Below are positions 8,855 to 16,495 of a DNA stretch of 64,000 nucleotides, piece after piece (positions within the stretch are counted from its first letter, which is position 1; each line of letters opens with the position of its first letter). The position numbers and the translations under genes are program-made. A model generated the notes under the pieces. The model was given only the letters and a program-made list of their open reading frames with translations. It did no database searches and was not told the origin of the DNA. This stretch comes from Trichomonas vaginalis G3 (Eukaryota; Parabasalia; Trichomonadida; Trichomonadidae): assembly GCF_026262505.1 (NCBI RefSeq), contig NC_067207.1, positions 29,666,082-29,730,081 of the forward strand. Reading direction: 5' to 3'.

Positions 8855-9730
8855 ATGTTAGAAAAAAAGTTTGCTGACATTGACAAAAAATTTGAGAATG
8901 TTTTAAACAAGAACAAGAGGAAGTTAGAAAATGCTCAGATAAAACCCATACATGACAAGTTCTTATTTGCTCAGAATGGTATAACAGGTCTAATTGCACC
9001 ACCTGGGTCGGGTAAGACTTTCACTTATCTTAAAATGGCTGCACAACAACAAGAACTAGATGAGAAGAACCCATTCTATGAGTTAGTTGTCATTTGTAGT
9101 ACTTCTGGTCAATTTGACCAAACCGTCAATTCGTTCAAAGATATTATAAAGAAGTCTAAGTTAGTATGTATAAAAGACTCTGAGTTGTTAGATTGGATAA
9201 AGAAGTACCAAAGAAGGGTTTTGAAGTACAATGCTATAAATGAGTATATAAATTCGAAGTTTAAAGACCCAAATGAGGAAATGCAGAGAATATTAGAGAA
9301 GAAACACTTCAGAAACAAACAGAAAGAGATAGAATACATTTCGAAGAAATTGCAATCTTACGATTGGAAGACTTACCCTCATAGATGTCTTCTTATCTTA
9401 GATGATTTCGCCTCTCATCCTTTGTTAAAGAATAGAGAACAAGATATGTGTCGAATTCTTAAGAAGCTCAGACACTTTAACATCTCAGTTGTCATTTGTG
9501 TACAGACAGCAAAGAGTTTAAGTAAGGATGTAAAGAGAATACTTACTGACATTATACTTTTCCCAGGATTGTCAGAAGACGATTTCATGGAACTTATGAA
9601 AGAGTCCATGGCAGGTAAGTTTGACAGATATGAACTATGGGAGAAGTACAAAGTCATACAAGACCCTCATACTTCTTTCAGAATTCATATCTACGCAAAC
9701 AAAGTTCAAATTGTAAAAAGTCAAGCGTAA
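8855..9730 (+). CDS. A32/FtsK-HerA-like genome packaging ATPase
   Basis: This 291-residue P-loop ATPase has Walker A APPGSGKT at residues 48-55, Walker B CLLILDDF at 178-185, and a sensor-like strand VVICVQTAKSL at 212-222. These features and the length fit the packaging ATPase that pumps DNA into capsids in Polintons, virophages and NCLDVs. A Lys-rich helical insertion (residues about 115-165) lies between the Walker motifs. The start is the first ATG after the A/T spacer. It is one of the hallmark genes supporting a capsid-forming element. Confidence 0.85.
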   Translation: MLEKKFADIDKKFENVLNKNKRKLENAQIKPIHDKFLFAQNGITGLIAPPGSGKTFTYLKMAAQQQELDEKNPFYELVVICSTSGQFDQTVNSFKDIIKKSKLVCIKDSELLDWIKKYQRRVLKYNAINEYINSKFKDPNEEMQRILEKKHFRNKQKEIEYISKKLQSYDWKTYPHRCLLILDDFASHPLLKNREQDMCRILKKLRHFNISVVICVQTAKSLSKDVKRILTDIILFPGLSEDDFMELMKESMAGKFDRYELWEKYKVIQDPHTSFRIHIYANKVQIVKSQA

Positions 9731-10259
9731 AAATGTAAGTGTTTAGTCTTAGTCTGTTGTGGTTCTGCAGCTTTCGGTTCTTCTGGCTTTGGAAGACATT
9801 CAGGAAGAGGAATGTCAGTCGTCCGTTTGTGTCCTGTCGGAAGGAAAAACTCGGAATGTCGGAAGGAAAAACTCGGAATGTCGGAAGGAAAAACTCGGAA
9901 TGTCGGAAGGAAAAACTTTTTCTGTCGGAAGGAAAAACTTTTTCTGAAGTTCGACCAAAAAGTTCTCAATTTTCGAAAATTTGAATGGTTTACGGACGAA
10001 CAACAGGAAATTTTTTTCCAGTTGTCAGGAAATTTTTTTCCAGTTGTCAGGAAATTTTTTTCCAGTTGTCGGGAAATTTTTTTCCAGTTGTCGGGAAATT
10101 TTTTTCTTGTCGGAAGGAAGGACTCGGAATGCCAGAAGGAAGGACTCGGAATGTCGGATGGAAGGACTCGGAATGCCAGAAGGATTTGACAAGACAATTT
10201 ACCTTATAGAGCTACCTGAGCCATCTTTGGTGTCAAGCTTGAAAAATAAAGATTGAAAT
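9731..10259. repeat. 22-bp-period repeat tract, four sequence classes
   Basis: Nearly the whole 530-base spacer between the ATPase stop and the Bro-type gene is built on a 22-bp period. The classes are about three units with TCGGAAGGAAAAACTCGG, two variants ending in CTTTTTCT, a short unique spacer with TTTTCGAAAATTTGAA, about five units with GGAAATTTTTTTCCAGTTG, and about three units with GGAAGGACTCGGAATG. Because 22 is not a multiple of 3, overlapping frames stay open on both strands. The longest is a 158-codon minus-strand frame at 9,721-10,197, whose last 34 residues (Pro/Glu/Lys-rich) are outside the repeats and could be a genuine gene end. Iteron-like origin or an evolving coding tail are both possible. 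Confidence 0.7.
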
Positions 10260-11099
10260 TTACTCTGCTTGTTTGAAGTTGTCAAAATACTCTGTTATTT
10301 TTTCTTTCAGTAGCGGCAAATCTTCTTTGAAGGTAAGAATTGTACAACCTTTCATATCATAGTGTGTTTGAGGTAACGTATCTTGAACTATTTGTTTCAC
10401 ATCTTCATTTGGGGTCATTGAAATCGGTAAGTTTTCGCGATAGAACCAATTTCTGTCAGATTTGTAAATCTTAGCAAGGTCGTAAAAGCTTTTGTTGTTT
10501 CTTCTGACTAAATGCAACATAACCATATCTCTGTCTTCTTCATTTTCCATCTCTTCAGTATAAATCATATACTTATAGTTCTTTTCCTTTCCTTTTGGTA
10601 CCGAACGCGGTATTCTTTTCTGAATGCTTTTGTCTTTTGCTTCAAGCTTGTTCTCTAGCTCTTCACGTTCTTGTCTATGAATTTCGTCAAGAAGTTTACA
10701 AACATACCAAGCATAACGAGGTGAAGCCCACATTGCAACAGCATTTACAAGAAGTCTATGTACATAATATCCTCTCAAACCGTTTGGCAATTTTTCACGA
10801 TTTTCATGAGTTTTAGGCGAGTAAGATTTTTTACTTACTCGCTGTTCTTCACTGTTTTCAGAAAAAAGTATGTCTCGCTGTGCTTCGCTCAAAAATTCTT
10901 GTGTGCTTTGGTTCCTAAACCAGTCTTGTGGTTTCTTAGTATCTGGTGCAAAACATGCTGTCAAAATACTTTGCATTTGGTACATATCGTCTTTGACCGA
11001 ACGAATGAGACGGAGTTGTTTGTTAAACTGAACCCACTCATATTCTTCATTTATAGCTTCATGGACTATAACTGTTGTTGTGTTCTCTGATGTTGACAT
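10260..11099 (-). CDS. KilA-N/Bro-type DNA-binding protein
   Basis: The frame is open to 11,282, but the ATG at 11,099 follows the TTTTGTATGTAA leader shared by the neighbouring KilA-N genes, giving 279 residues. Residues about 45-140 match a KilA-N domain: QDWFRNQSTQEFL, then GYYVHRLLVNAVAMWASPRY and a KLLDEI helix. A coiled segment follows (about 138-158), then a C-terminal domain with KYMIYTEE and RRNN motifs, similar in type to the C-terminal domains of poxvirus/baculovirus Bro proteins. A 26-bp palindrome lies in the loop between the two halves of the KilA-N domain. Likely a transcription or replication regulator of the element. Confidence 0.75.
   Translation of the reverse strand: MSTSENTTTVIVHEAINEEYEWVQFNKQLRLIRSVKDDMYQMQSILTACFAPDTKKPQDWFRNQSTQEFLSEAQRDILFSENSEEQRVSKKSYSPKTHENREKLPNGLRGYYVHRLLVNAVAMWASPRYAWYVCKLLDEIHRQEREELENKLEAKDKSIQKRIPRSVPKGKEKNYKYMIYTEEMENEEDRDMVMLHLVRRNNKSFYDLAKIYKSDRNWFYRENLPISMTPNEDVKQIVQDTLPQTHYDMKGCTILTFKEDLPLLKEKITEYFDNFKQAE
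10817..10842. repeat. 26-bp palindrome inside the Bro-type gene
   Basis: GCGAGTAAG and CTTACTCGC flank an 8-base A/T loop. The segment encodes a Lys/Ser-rich loop (RVSKKSYSP) between the two halves of the KilA-N domain, the same region that carries the 61-bp near-palindrome in the other KilA-N gene. Confidence 0.6.
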
Positions 11100-11392
11100 A
11101 TCTGTCTTTACATACAAAATAAAAAAATAAAAAAAAATAAAACTAACTTTATTTTTTCTATCTTGTATAAAAGATATGATTTTCATACGGAATTCAATAA
11201 AAATAATGTTTAGGTGAAGAGGTGCGATCTCACCTCCTTTTTCACCTGTTTTTTCACATGGTCTAAAACATACAAAACTCATGAAATTTGTGCTGAATTC
11301 AGCAAAAAATAATGTTTAGGTGAAGTGGTGCGATCTCACCTCTTTTCTCACCTCTTTTTTTTTATAAGCGTTTTACATGGTAAACGTTATTT
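11100..11392. repeat. spacer with A/T leader and two palindromic modules (type 2)
   Basis: Next to the Bro-type start lies its leader, then two nested palindromic modules at 11,212-11,257 and 11,318-11,354. Both are of the GGTGAA/GGTGAG type with a GATCTCACC centre, preceded by AATAATGTTTAGG. A GCGTTT-ACATGG-AAACG hairpin follows the second module just before the end of the next gene. Confidence 0.65.
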
Positions 11393-12004
11393 TTACATGT
11401 ATTTTTCAGCAACTTCGTCAAATAATTTTATAGCACTATCTATCTCATCTACTTCAAACGTTTCTTTACCTTTTATGGGAGCACCATACATTTTCTCAAA
11501 CTTTTCAAGTAGTTCTGTTTCTGCAGCTCTCATATCATTAGCAAACACAACCTTGACTCTATTGACTATACTGTCATATCTTAGAGTTATATTATATGTT
11601 CTTCCTATCTTATATCTCTTTGTGTTGAAGTCCTTCGGTTTCTGAACGATGTAAAGTAAGCCTTCACTGCAACGTTCCGTATCGAATGAACCATGTGTTA
11701 TGAAGTTATATCCAACAACTGGGTCTAACCATAACAAAACTATTGGTATAAGACTTTTGTCGATGAGATATGCTGCAGTTCCATAGAATCTTACCGATAT
11801 CAAAAGCTCAGGATTTCTTGTCAAAATTTTCTGAGTTGAAGCAATTCTAACCCAGTCCTGCGGTCTCTTTCCAGATGGAGATATAATGTCTGACAAAGAA
11901 TATTTGTTGTATTTCTTTGAGTATCTTACGTTTAAATCACCTATTCTAACCACTTTGGTGTCATTGTCTATCTTTCCAACTGTTTCAAACTCAACCTTTA
12001 ACAT
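11393..12004 (-). CDS. KilA-N-like protein with GIY-YIG-type C-terminal domain
   Basis: A 203-residue protein. The N-terminal part keeps KilA-N landmarks (PQDWVRIASTQKILTR about residues 48-63; a LLWLDPVVGY helix about 90-99). Residues 115-200 resemble a GIY-YIG/T5orf172-type domain: GLLYIV (115-120), YKIGRT (131-136), an FAND...AAE segment (154-162) and ETFEV (181-185). Such fusions are known in Bro/KilA family proteins of large DNA viruses and phages. Role inferred as DNA binding with possible nuclease activity. The leader is TATCTTGTATGTAAGAACAG. Confidence 0.65.
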   Translation of the reverse strand: MLKVEFETVGKIDNDTKVVRIGDLNVRYSKKYNKYSLSDIISPSGKRPQDWVRIASTQKILTRNPELLISVRFYGTAAYLIDKSLIPIVLLWLDPVVGYNFITHGSFDTERCSEGLLYIVQKPKDFNTKRYKIGRTYNITLRYDSIVNRVKVVFANDMRAAETELLEKFEKMYGAPIKGKETFEVDEIDSAIKLFDEVAEKYM

Positions 12005-12898
12005 TTTCTGTTCTTACATACAAGATAAAAAAAATATTTTTTAAAAAACTAACTTTATTTTTTTTTCTATCTTAAGGAAATTCATGATTTTCATACAGAA
12101 TTCGGCAAAAATAATGTTTAGGGTAGAAGGTTAGATCTAACCTCTTTTCTAACCTCTTTTCTACCCTCTTGAATTTGTCATGAATTTTCATGAATTTTCA
12201 TGAATTTTCATGATTTCATCGTAAATGTTTTGCTTCGTAAATGTTTTGCTTCGTAAATGTTTTGTTGAGATTTCTTCATCGAAATGAGCGTAAAGGACCC
12301 AAAAATAATGTTTAGGGTAGAAGGTTAGATCTAACCTCTTTTCTAACCTCTTTTCTACCCTCTTGAATTTTCATGAATTTGTCATGAATTTTCATGAATT
12401 TTCATGAATTTTCATGATTTCATCGTACATGTTTTGTTGAGATTTCTTCATCGAAATGTTTTGTTGAGATTTCATCGTTTATGTTTTGTCAAGACTTTCT
12501 TCGTAATGAGCGTAAAGGACCCAAAAATATATTTTAGGGTAGAAGGTTAGATCTAACCTCTTTTCTAACCTCTTTTCTACCCTCTTGAATTTTCAAGACT
12601 TCTTCGTAAATGTTTTGTCAAGACTTCTTCATCGTAATGAGCGTAAATCAGACAAAAATATATTTTAGGGTAGAAGGTTAGATCTAACCTGTTTTCTAAC
12701 CTGTTTTCTACCCCAGTTATTTTATAAGCGTTTCACATGGTAAACGTTATTTTTGGAATTTTGTGAAAACTCAACGGTTTGACACAAGCCCTAAAAATTA
12801 TTTTACTCAGAATTTTATACAGAATTCAATAAAAATATATTTTAGGGTAGAAGGTTAGATCTAACCTCTTTTCTAACCTCTTTTCTACCCCAGTTATT
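12005..12898. repeat. 894-base non-coding array of nested palindromic modules
   Basis: Five modules lie at 12,120-12,167, 12,314-12,361, 12,537-12,582, 12,667-12,714 and 12,844-12,891. Each reads AGGGTAGA, then the perfect palindrome AGGTTAGATCTAACCT, then TTTTCTAACCT and TTTTCTACCC, so inner and outer arms can pair. Between them are runs of a 10-bp AATTTTCATG unit and copies of a CGTAAATGTTTTGTCAAGAC...GAGCGTAAA...CCCAAAAAT segment, plus a GCGTTTCACATGGTAAACG hairpin. No open frame. The module before each gene end faces the same way, suggesting roles at transcript ends, in chromatin, or as protein binding sites. Confidence 0.75.
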
Positions 12899-13834
12899 TT
12901 ATAAGCGTTTCACATGAATTGTACGATGTATATTTGAAATCCTAAACAATTTCGTAGCTTCTATTTCTTCTTTTAGTATGTCAAATGTTTTAACGATACC
13001 GAAAGTTTCTTTATACTTCTTCTTGACATCAGATAGAAGGAAATCGTCTGCTGTTGGATAGTTTTTGTTCAGAAATGCTAACATGTCCATTTTATTTTCT
13101 GCTGGCTTTTCTGCTTCTTTCTTTAAGTCTGCATAGTCGTTTCGCATACGTTCTATCTCTTTGACGGAGTAGTTATATTTCCTCATTGCTGCTTTACATT
13201 TTGAACATTGCGGGTTCATTTTTGCGTTATATTCTGAAACCTTACCTGCTAAAACAACCAAGGCGTCAATGGTTTTCTTTAAATCTGAAGCAGTTGGTCT
13301 TATCTGTTCGTTCCATATTTTACCTCTTCTATCTTTATCTCTTATCTGCCATACACATTCAGCAACTAACGAAACAAAGTTGTCGTAGGTCTTAAACTCC
13401 TCCGATTTATATATGTCAGAAATATTTTTATATACCATATCGCAATCTTTGTCCATAACCTTATGGTTGCAATGAAAACCAAGGAACTCATAATTTACCT
13501 TTCGTATGAACTTCTTTATTTCTACTGAGTCAGTCAGTCCGACTTCTATTTCATCGAATTCTGGAATAGTAAGCTTTTGTTGTTGGATTTCAGGAAGTTT
13601 AGGTAGATGGTCAATAATATCCTGCATGTCGTAAAGATACTGTTCATTTTGTTCATCTTTCGCACTACAGTCTAAATTACTTGTTAACAGTTCTTGCTTT
13701 ATCTTCTGGATTTCTGTTTCGAAAGTATATGAAGAAGGAATGAAGCTTTTCATCTCTACTAACATAGATGTTGGATTCATGACTAACGAGTTTGGTGCTG
13801 TTGTTTGAATTGCTGTTGTGCCGATTGTTGACAT
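12899..13834 (-). CDS. hypothetical 311-residue protein with CxxC and coiled coil
   Basis: The frame is open to 13,909, but the ATG at 13,834 follows the GTATAAAAGAACAG leader also found before the KilA-N genes. The protein has a Thr/Ser-rich start, a helical middle with several Cys and His residues (FHCNHKVMDKDCD about residues 137-149), a CSKCKAAMRKYNY segment at about 235-247 and a following coiled coil. The Cys/His pattern could bind zinc. Shared leader and location put it in the KilA-N cluster. Family not recognised. Confidence 0.65.
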   Translation of the reverse strand: MSTIGTTAIQTTAPNSLVMNPTSMLVEMKSFIPSSYTFETEIQKIKQELLTSNLDCSAKDEQNEQYLYDMQDIIDHLPKLPEIQQQKLTIPEFDEIEVGLTDSVEIKKFIRKVNYEFLGFHCNHKVMDKDCDMVYKNISDIYKSEEFKTYDNFVSLVAECVWQIRDKDRRGKIWNEQIRPTASDLKKTIDALVVLAGKVSEYNAKMNPQCSKCKAAMRKYNYSVKEIERMRNDYADLKKEAEKPAENKMDMLAFLNKNYPTADDFLLSDVKKKYKETFGIVKTFDILKEEIEATKLFRISNIHRTIHVKRL

Positions 13835-14202
13835 TTCTGTTCTTTTATACAAAATAAAAAAATAAATAAAAATAAAACTAATTTTATTTTTTATTTCGGG
13901 AAAATTCATGAAAATTCAAGAGGTTAGAAAACAGGTTAGATCTAACCTTCTACCCTAAATTATATTTTTGGTGTAAATTTCATGAGTTTTCGAGAGTTTT
14001 CTACGATGGTAGAAAAGAGGTTAGAAAACAGGTTAGATCTAACCTTCTACCCTAAATTATATTTTTGGTGTAAATTTCATGAGTTTTCGAGAGTTTTCGA
14101 GAGTTTTCTACGATGGTAGAAAAGAGGTTAGAAAACAGGTTAGATCTAACCTTCTACCCTAAATTATATTTTTGCTGAATTCAATAAAAATAAATGGTTC
14201 AT
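13835..14202. repeat. spacer with three inverted-orientation palindromic modules
   Basis: After the leader of the 311-residue gene, modules lie at 13,920-13,957, 14,008-14,053 and 14,115-14,161, in the opposite orientation to those at 12.1-12.9 kb. Two of them share a flank containing TTTTCGAGAGTTTTC and CTACGATGG, so this part also arose by tandem duplication of an about 100-base unit. No open frame. Confidence 0.7.
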
Positions 14203-14394
14203 TTACTCACAATATTTTTGTACAAAACAACCCCAAACTTTTAACTTCTTTGCTGCAGCTTCTAATGCTATCTTAGCGAGTTCATATTCTCTAAATTCTC
14301 TCTTTAAATCTTCTTGTTCCCATTGGTCTAGTTCGTATGGAGAATCTCTATAACCATAACATATCTCACGTTCATGTTCTATTTGTTTAAGCAC
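14203..14394 (-). CDS. small charged ORF overlapping the end of the KilA-N gene
   Basis: A frame of about 63 codons, rich in Glu, Lys and Tyr (EDLKREFREYELAKIALEAA), overlaps the last 16 bases of the KilA-N gene at 14,379-14,864. It has no ATG with a leader of its own; the first candidate start is a GTG. The composition looks protein-like and helical, and the same frame exists in arm B. Whether it is translated separately is unknown. Confidence 0.35.
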   Translation of the reverse strand: MLKQIEHEREICYGYRDSPYELDQWEQEDLKREFREYELAKIALEAAAKKLKVWGCFVQKYCE

Positions 14395-14864
14395 ATTTTT
14401 CTAACTTCTTGTTCGAACAAAGGTTTAGCATTCTTTACTGTATCTTCAAGTTCTTCTTCATCTAATTTCTCATGAACTTTCTTGTCTATGGAGTCCAGAA
14501 TTTTTCCAACTGCTATACAATATTTTGGAGAAGCCCACATTGCTATATAGTTTACGAGTCTTGGGTCTACATACATTCCTCTAACCTGTTTGATTTCATC
14601 AGAAATTCCTGCATGAATTTTGTATAAAAAGCAACCCGCTGTTTTCCGCGGGTTGGTATATTCTTCACAAAATGCCTTAAAATACTCTTCCCAGGACTTA
14701 TTTTCCAACAACCTTCTAAAGTCTTTCCTAAACTGCTGACACATCTTTGTTGCATTTATATAACCATCCTTGTCTCTACGTAAGACTTCAATACCGTTGT
14801 AAGTGCCTTTTGTGAATGTTTCGCCATTAGATTTGTTCGTGAACGTTTTTGCTTCGACTGACAT
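14379..14864 (-). CDS. KilA-N domain protein
   Basis: A 161-residue protein with a clear KilA-N domain: GYINATKMC at 34-42, then NKSWEEYFKAF, then GMYVDPRLVNYIAMWASPKY at 96-115 and a KILDSID helix. KilA-N is a DNA-binding domain shared by phages and eukaryotic DNA viruses. Residues about 64-84 (EEYTNPRKTAGCFLYK) are encoded by a 61-bp near-palindrome also found at 15,203-15,263. The start follows an A/T leader ending in TGTAAGAACAG. Confidence 0.8.
   Translation of the reverse strand: MSVEAKTFTNKSNGETFTKGTYNGIEVLRRDKDGYINATKMCQQFRKDFRRLLENKSWEEYFKAFCEEYTNPRKTAGCFLYKIHAGISDEIKQVRGMYVDPRLVNYIAMWASPKYCIAVGKILDSIDKKVHEKLDEEELEDTVKNAKPLFEQEVRKMCLNK
14615..14675. repeat. 61-bp near-palindromic element inside the KilA-N coding region
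   Basis: Ends read GAATTTTGT and ACAAAATGC (8 of 9 bases inverted-complementary). The core holds a hairpin with arms AACCCGC and GCGGGTT around an 8-base loop. An identical 61-base copy lies in the spacer at 15,203-15,263 with unrelated flanks on both sides. Confidence 0.75.
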
Positions 14865-15579
14865 TACTGTTCTTACAATAAAAATAAAAAATATTTTTTG
14901 GTGGGACGTCGGACATTCGTTTGTGGCTTAACCGTCGGACATTCGTTTGTGGCTTAACCGTCGGACCACAACGATAAAAATCTCGACAAAACATATACGA
15001 TGAAGTCTCAACAAAACATTTACGATGAAGTCTTAACAAAAAATATACGATGAAATCTATTTCCTGTGTTGTTGTCAAAATGTCATGTTGTCACACTTTT
15101 TCAGAGAAGTTAAAATGACCGAGTGACCGAGTGACCGAGTGACCTGGTCGCCTAAAATATATTTTTTTCTATCTTAAGGAAATTCATGAAAATTCACCTG
15201 TTGAATTTTGTATAAAAAGCAACCCGCTGTTTTCCGCGGGTTGGTATATTCTTCACAAAATGCTTGTTTTGAGGTCGAGCCACTTTTGGCTCCACCGTAT
15301 TCTTTCAACCAAAATATATTTTTGTCGAATTCAGCACAAAATTCATGAAAATTCAAGAGGGTAGAAAAGAGGTGAGAAAACAGGTTAGATCTAACCATCT
15401 ACCCTAAATTATATTTTTGGGTCATTTACGCTCATTACGATGAAGAAGTCTTGACAAAACATATACGAAGAAATTCATGAAAATTCATGAAAATTCATGA
15501 AAATTCATGAAAATTCAACGGGTGAAAAAACAGGTGAAAAAAGAGGTGAGATCGCACCACTTCACCTAAACTTTATTTT
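14865..15579. repeat. 715-base non-coding spacer with mixed short repeats
   Basis: From left to right it holds the KilA-N leader; two full and one partial copy of a 26-bp unit (GTCGGACATTCGTTTGTGG) from 14,908; TACGATGAAGTCTCAACAAAA-type repeats; an 8-bp TGACCGAG tandem (about 15,117-15,148); the 61-bp near-palindrome (15,203-15,263); a GAGCC-ACTTTT-GGCTC hairpin; a type-1 palindromic module (15,358-15,405); four AATTCATGAA repeats; and a type-2 module (15,521-15,568) directly after the stop of the next gene. No convincing gene. Confidence 0.7.
15203..15263. repeat. second copy of the 61-bp near-palindromic element
   Basis: Base-for-base the same as 14,615-14,675, in the same orientation, but in non-coding DNA. 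Sequence identity stops at the GAATTTTGT and AAAATGC ends, as expected for a small mobile or recombining unit. Confidence 0.75.
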
Positions 15580-16439
15580 TCAATACTTTTTCAGCACTTT
15601 TCCGTAGTTATATATGAAAGACAATTCGAGATAAAAGTCATAGTACAATGGAATAATATGTTGCACACCATTTGTTGTGAACCAAACTTGAAAGTCAGAG
15701 AAACTGTTACTAGGTGGTTCGTAGAATTTAGAAGCAAAGTCATAAAAGTCCTTACCAATACATAGAAAACTATTGTTGCTTGAACTGAAACTTGCATGAC
15801 ACATAACATTTTGAGGGTCAAACACGTTTCTATAAACCATCAAATCTGCTGGTGGAAGTATAAATTTAAAAGGACCGTCAGGTGGTAATGGTTCGTTCTG
15901 GTTTAGTAACCGAAGAAATTGTGCCCAAGAACGTTTGTCTACTTCCCAAAATAAAAACTCTGTATCTCTTGGAGGGTTAATTTCAATCTTTTGAAATGAA
16001 ACGGTTGAGTTCATCTTATCGTATTCTAGTTTTAGATAGTATGTTCCATTTAGTAAAGAGTCGTATTTTTCTTGAAATTCCCAATAATATTTGTTTATTT
16101 GAGTTTGAAAGTCATTTAGAGTTTTTTCAAGACTTTCGTCTGAACGAACTGTAAAGATTCTCATTTCGTCAAATTTTTCTATTAGACCATCAGAACCTTT
16201 ATACTGACCGTGAAAATATACTGCAAACATAAACGCGTTAGTTCTATTTGAAAACAAAACTCTTCTAAATCCTATTGCCTTTGCATCTGAAGGACTTTGA
16301 AGCCAACGAATTGGATAGTCAAACCTGTATGTTCGGGATGAAATTTCTTCATCTGAAATAGTCCTACCAGCATTTGTAAAGATATAGTTAACGGTTTTGT
16401 ATCTGCTACTTTTGTTCTTTGTTTTTCAACCTGAAGCAT
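15580..16439 (-). pseudogene. structural-type paralogue 1 (arm A copy)
   Basis: Homologous to the 286-residue arm-B gene at 51,684-52,544; this copy is broken. Shares with the gene at 20,880-21,726 the landmarks FDYP-RWL, KAIGFRR, HASFS, NSFLC, YEPPS, SDFQVWFTT, IIPLY and YLELSFIYNY. The aromatic, beta-rich character and the presence of two paralogues suggest virion surface or vertex proteins; no known domain is recognised. Confidence 0.6.
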
Positions 16440-16495
16440 TTAATATATGTAAAAATATACTGTTTTAAAATGGTATGCCATTTCATATTTCTCAT

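Noticed and set aside
9739-10256. Several overlapping short open frames in the 22-bp tract as genes
   Set aside because: They arise from a stop-poor repeat read in many frames on both strands; only the minus-strand tail outside the repeats has protein-like composition.
12005-12898. Regularly spaced repeats as a CRISPR array
   Set aside because: Repeats are nested palindromes with repeated, not unique, spacers; the context is a eukaryotic element without cas genes.
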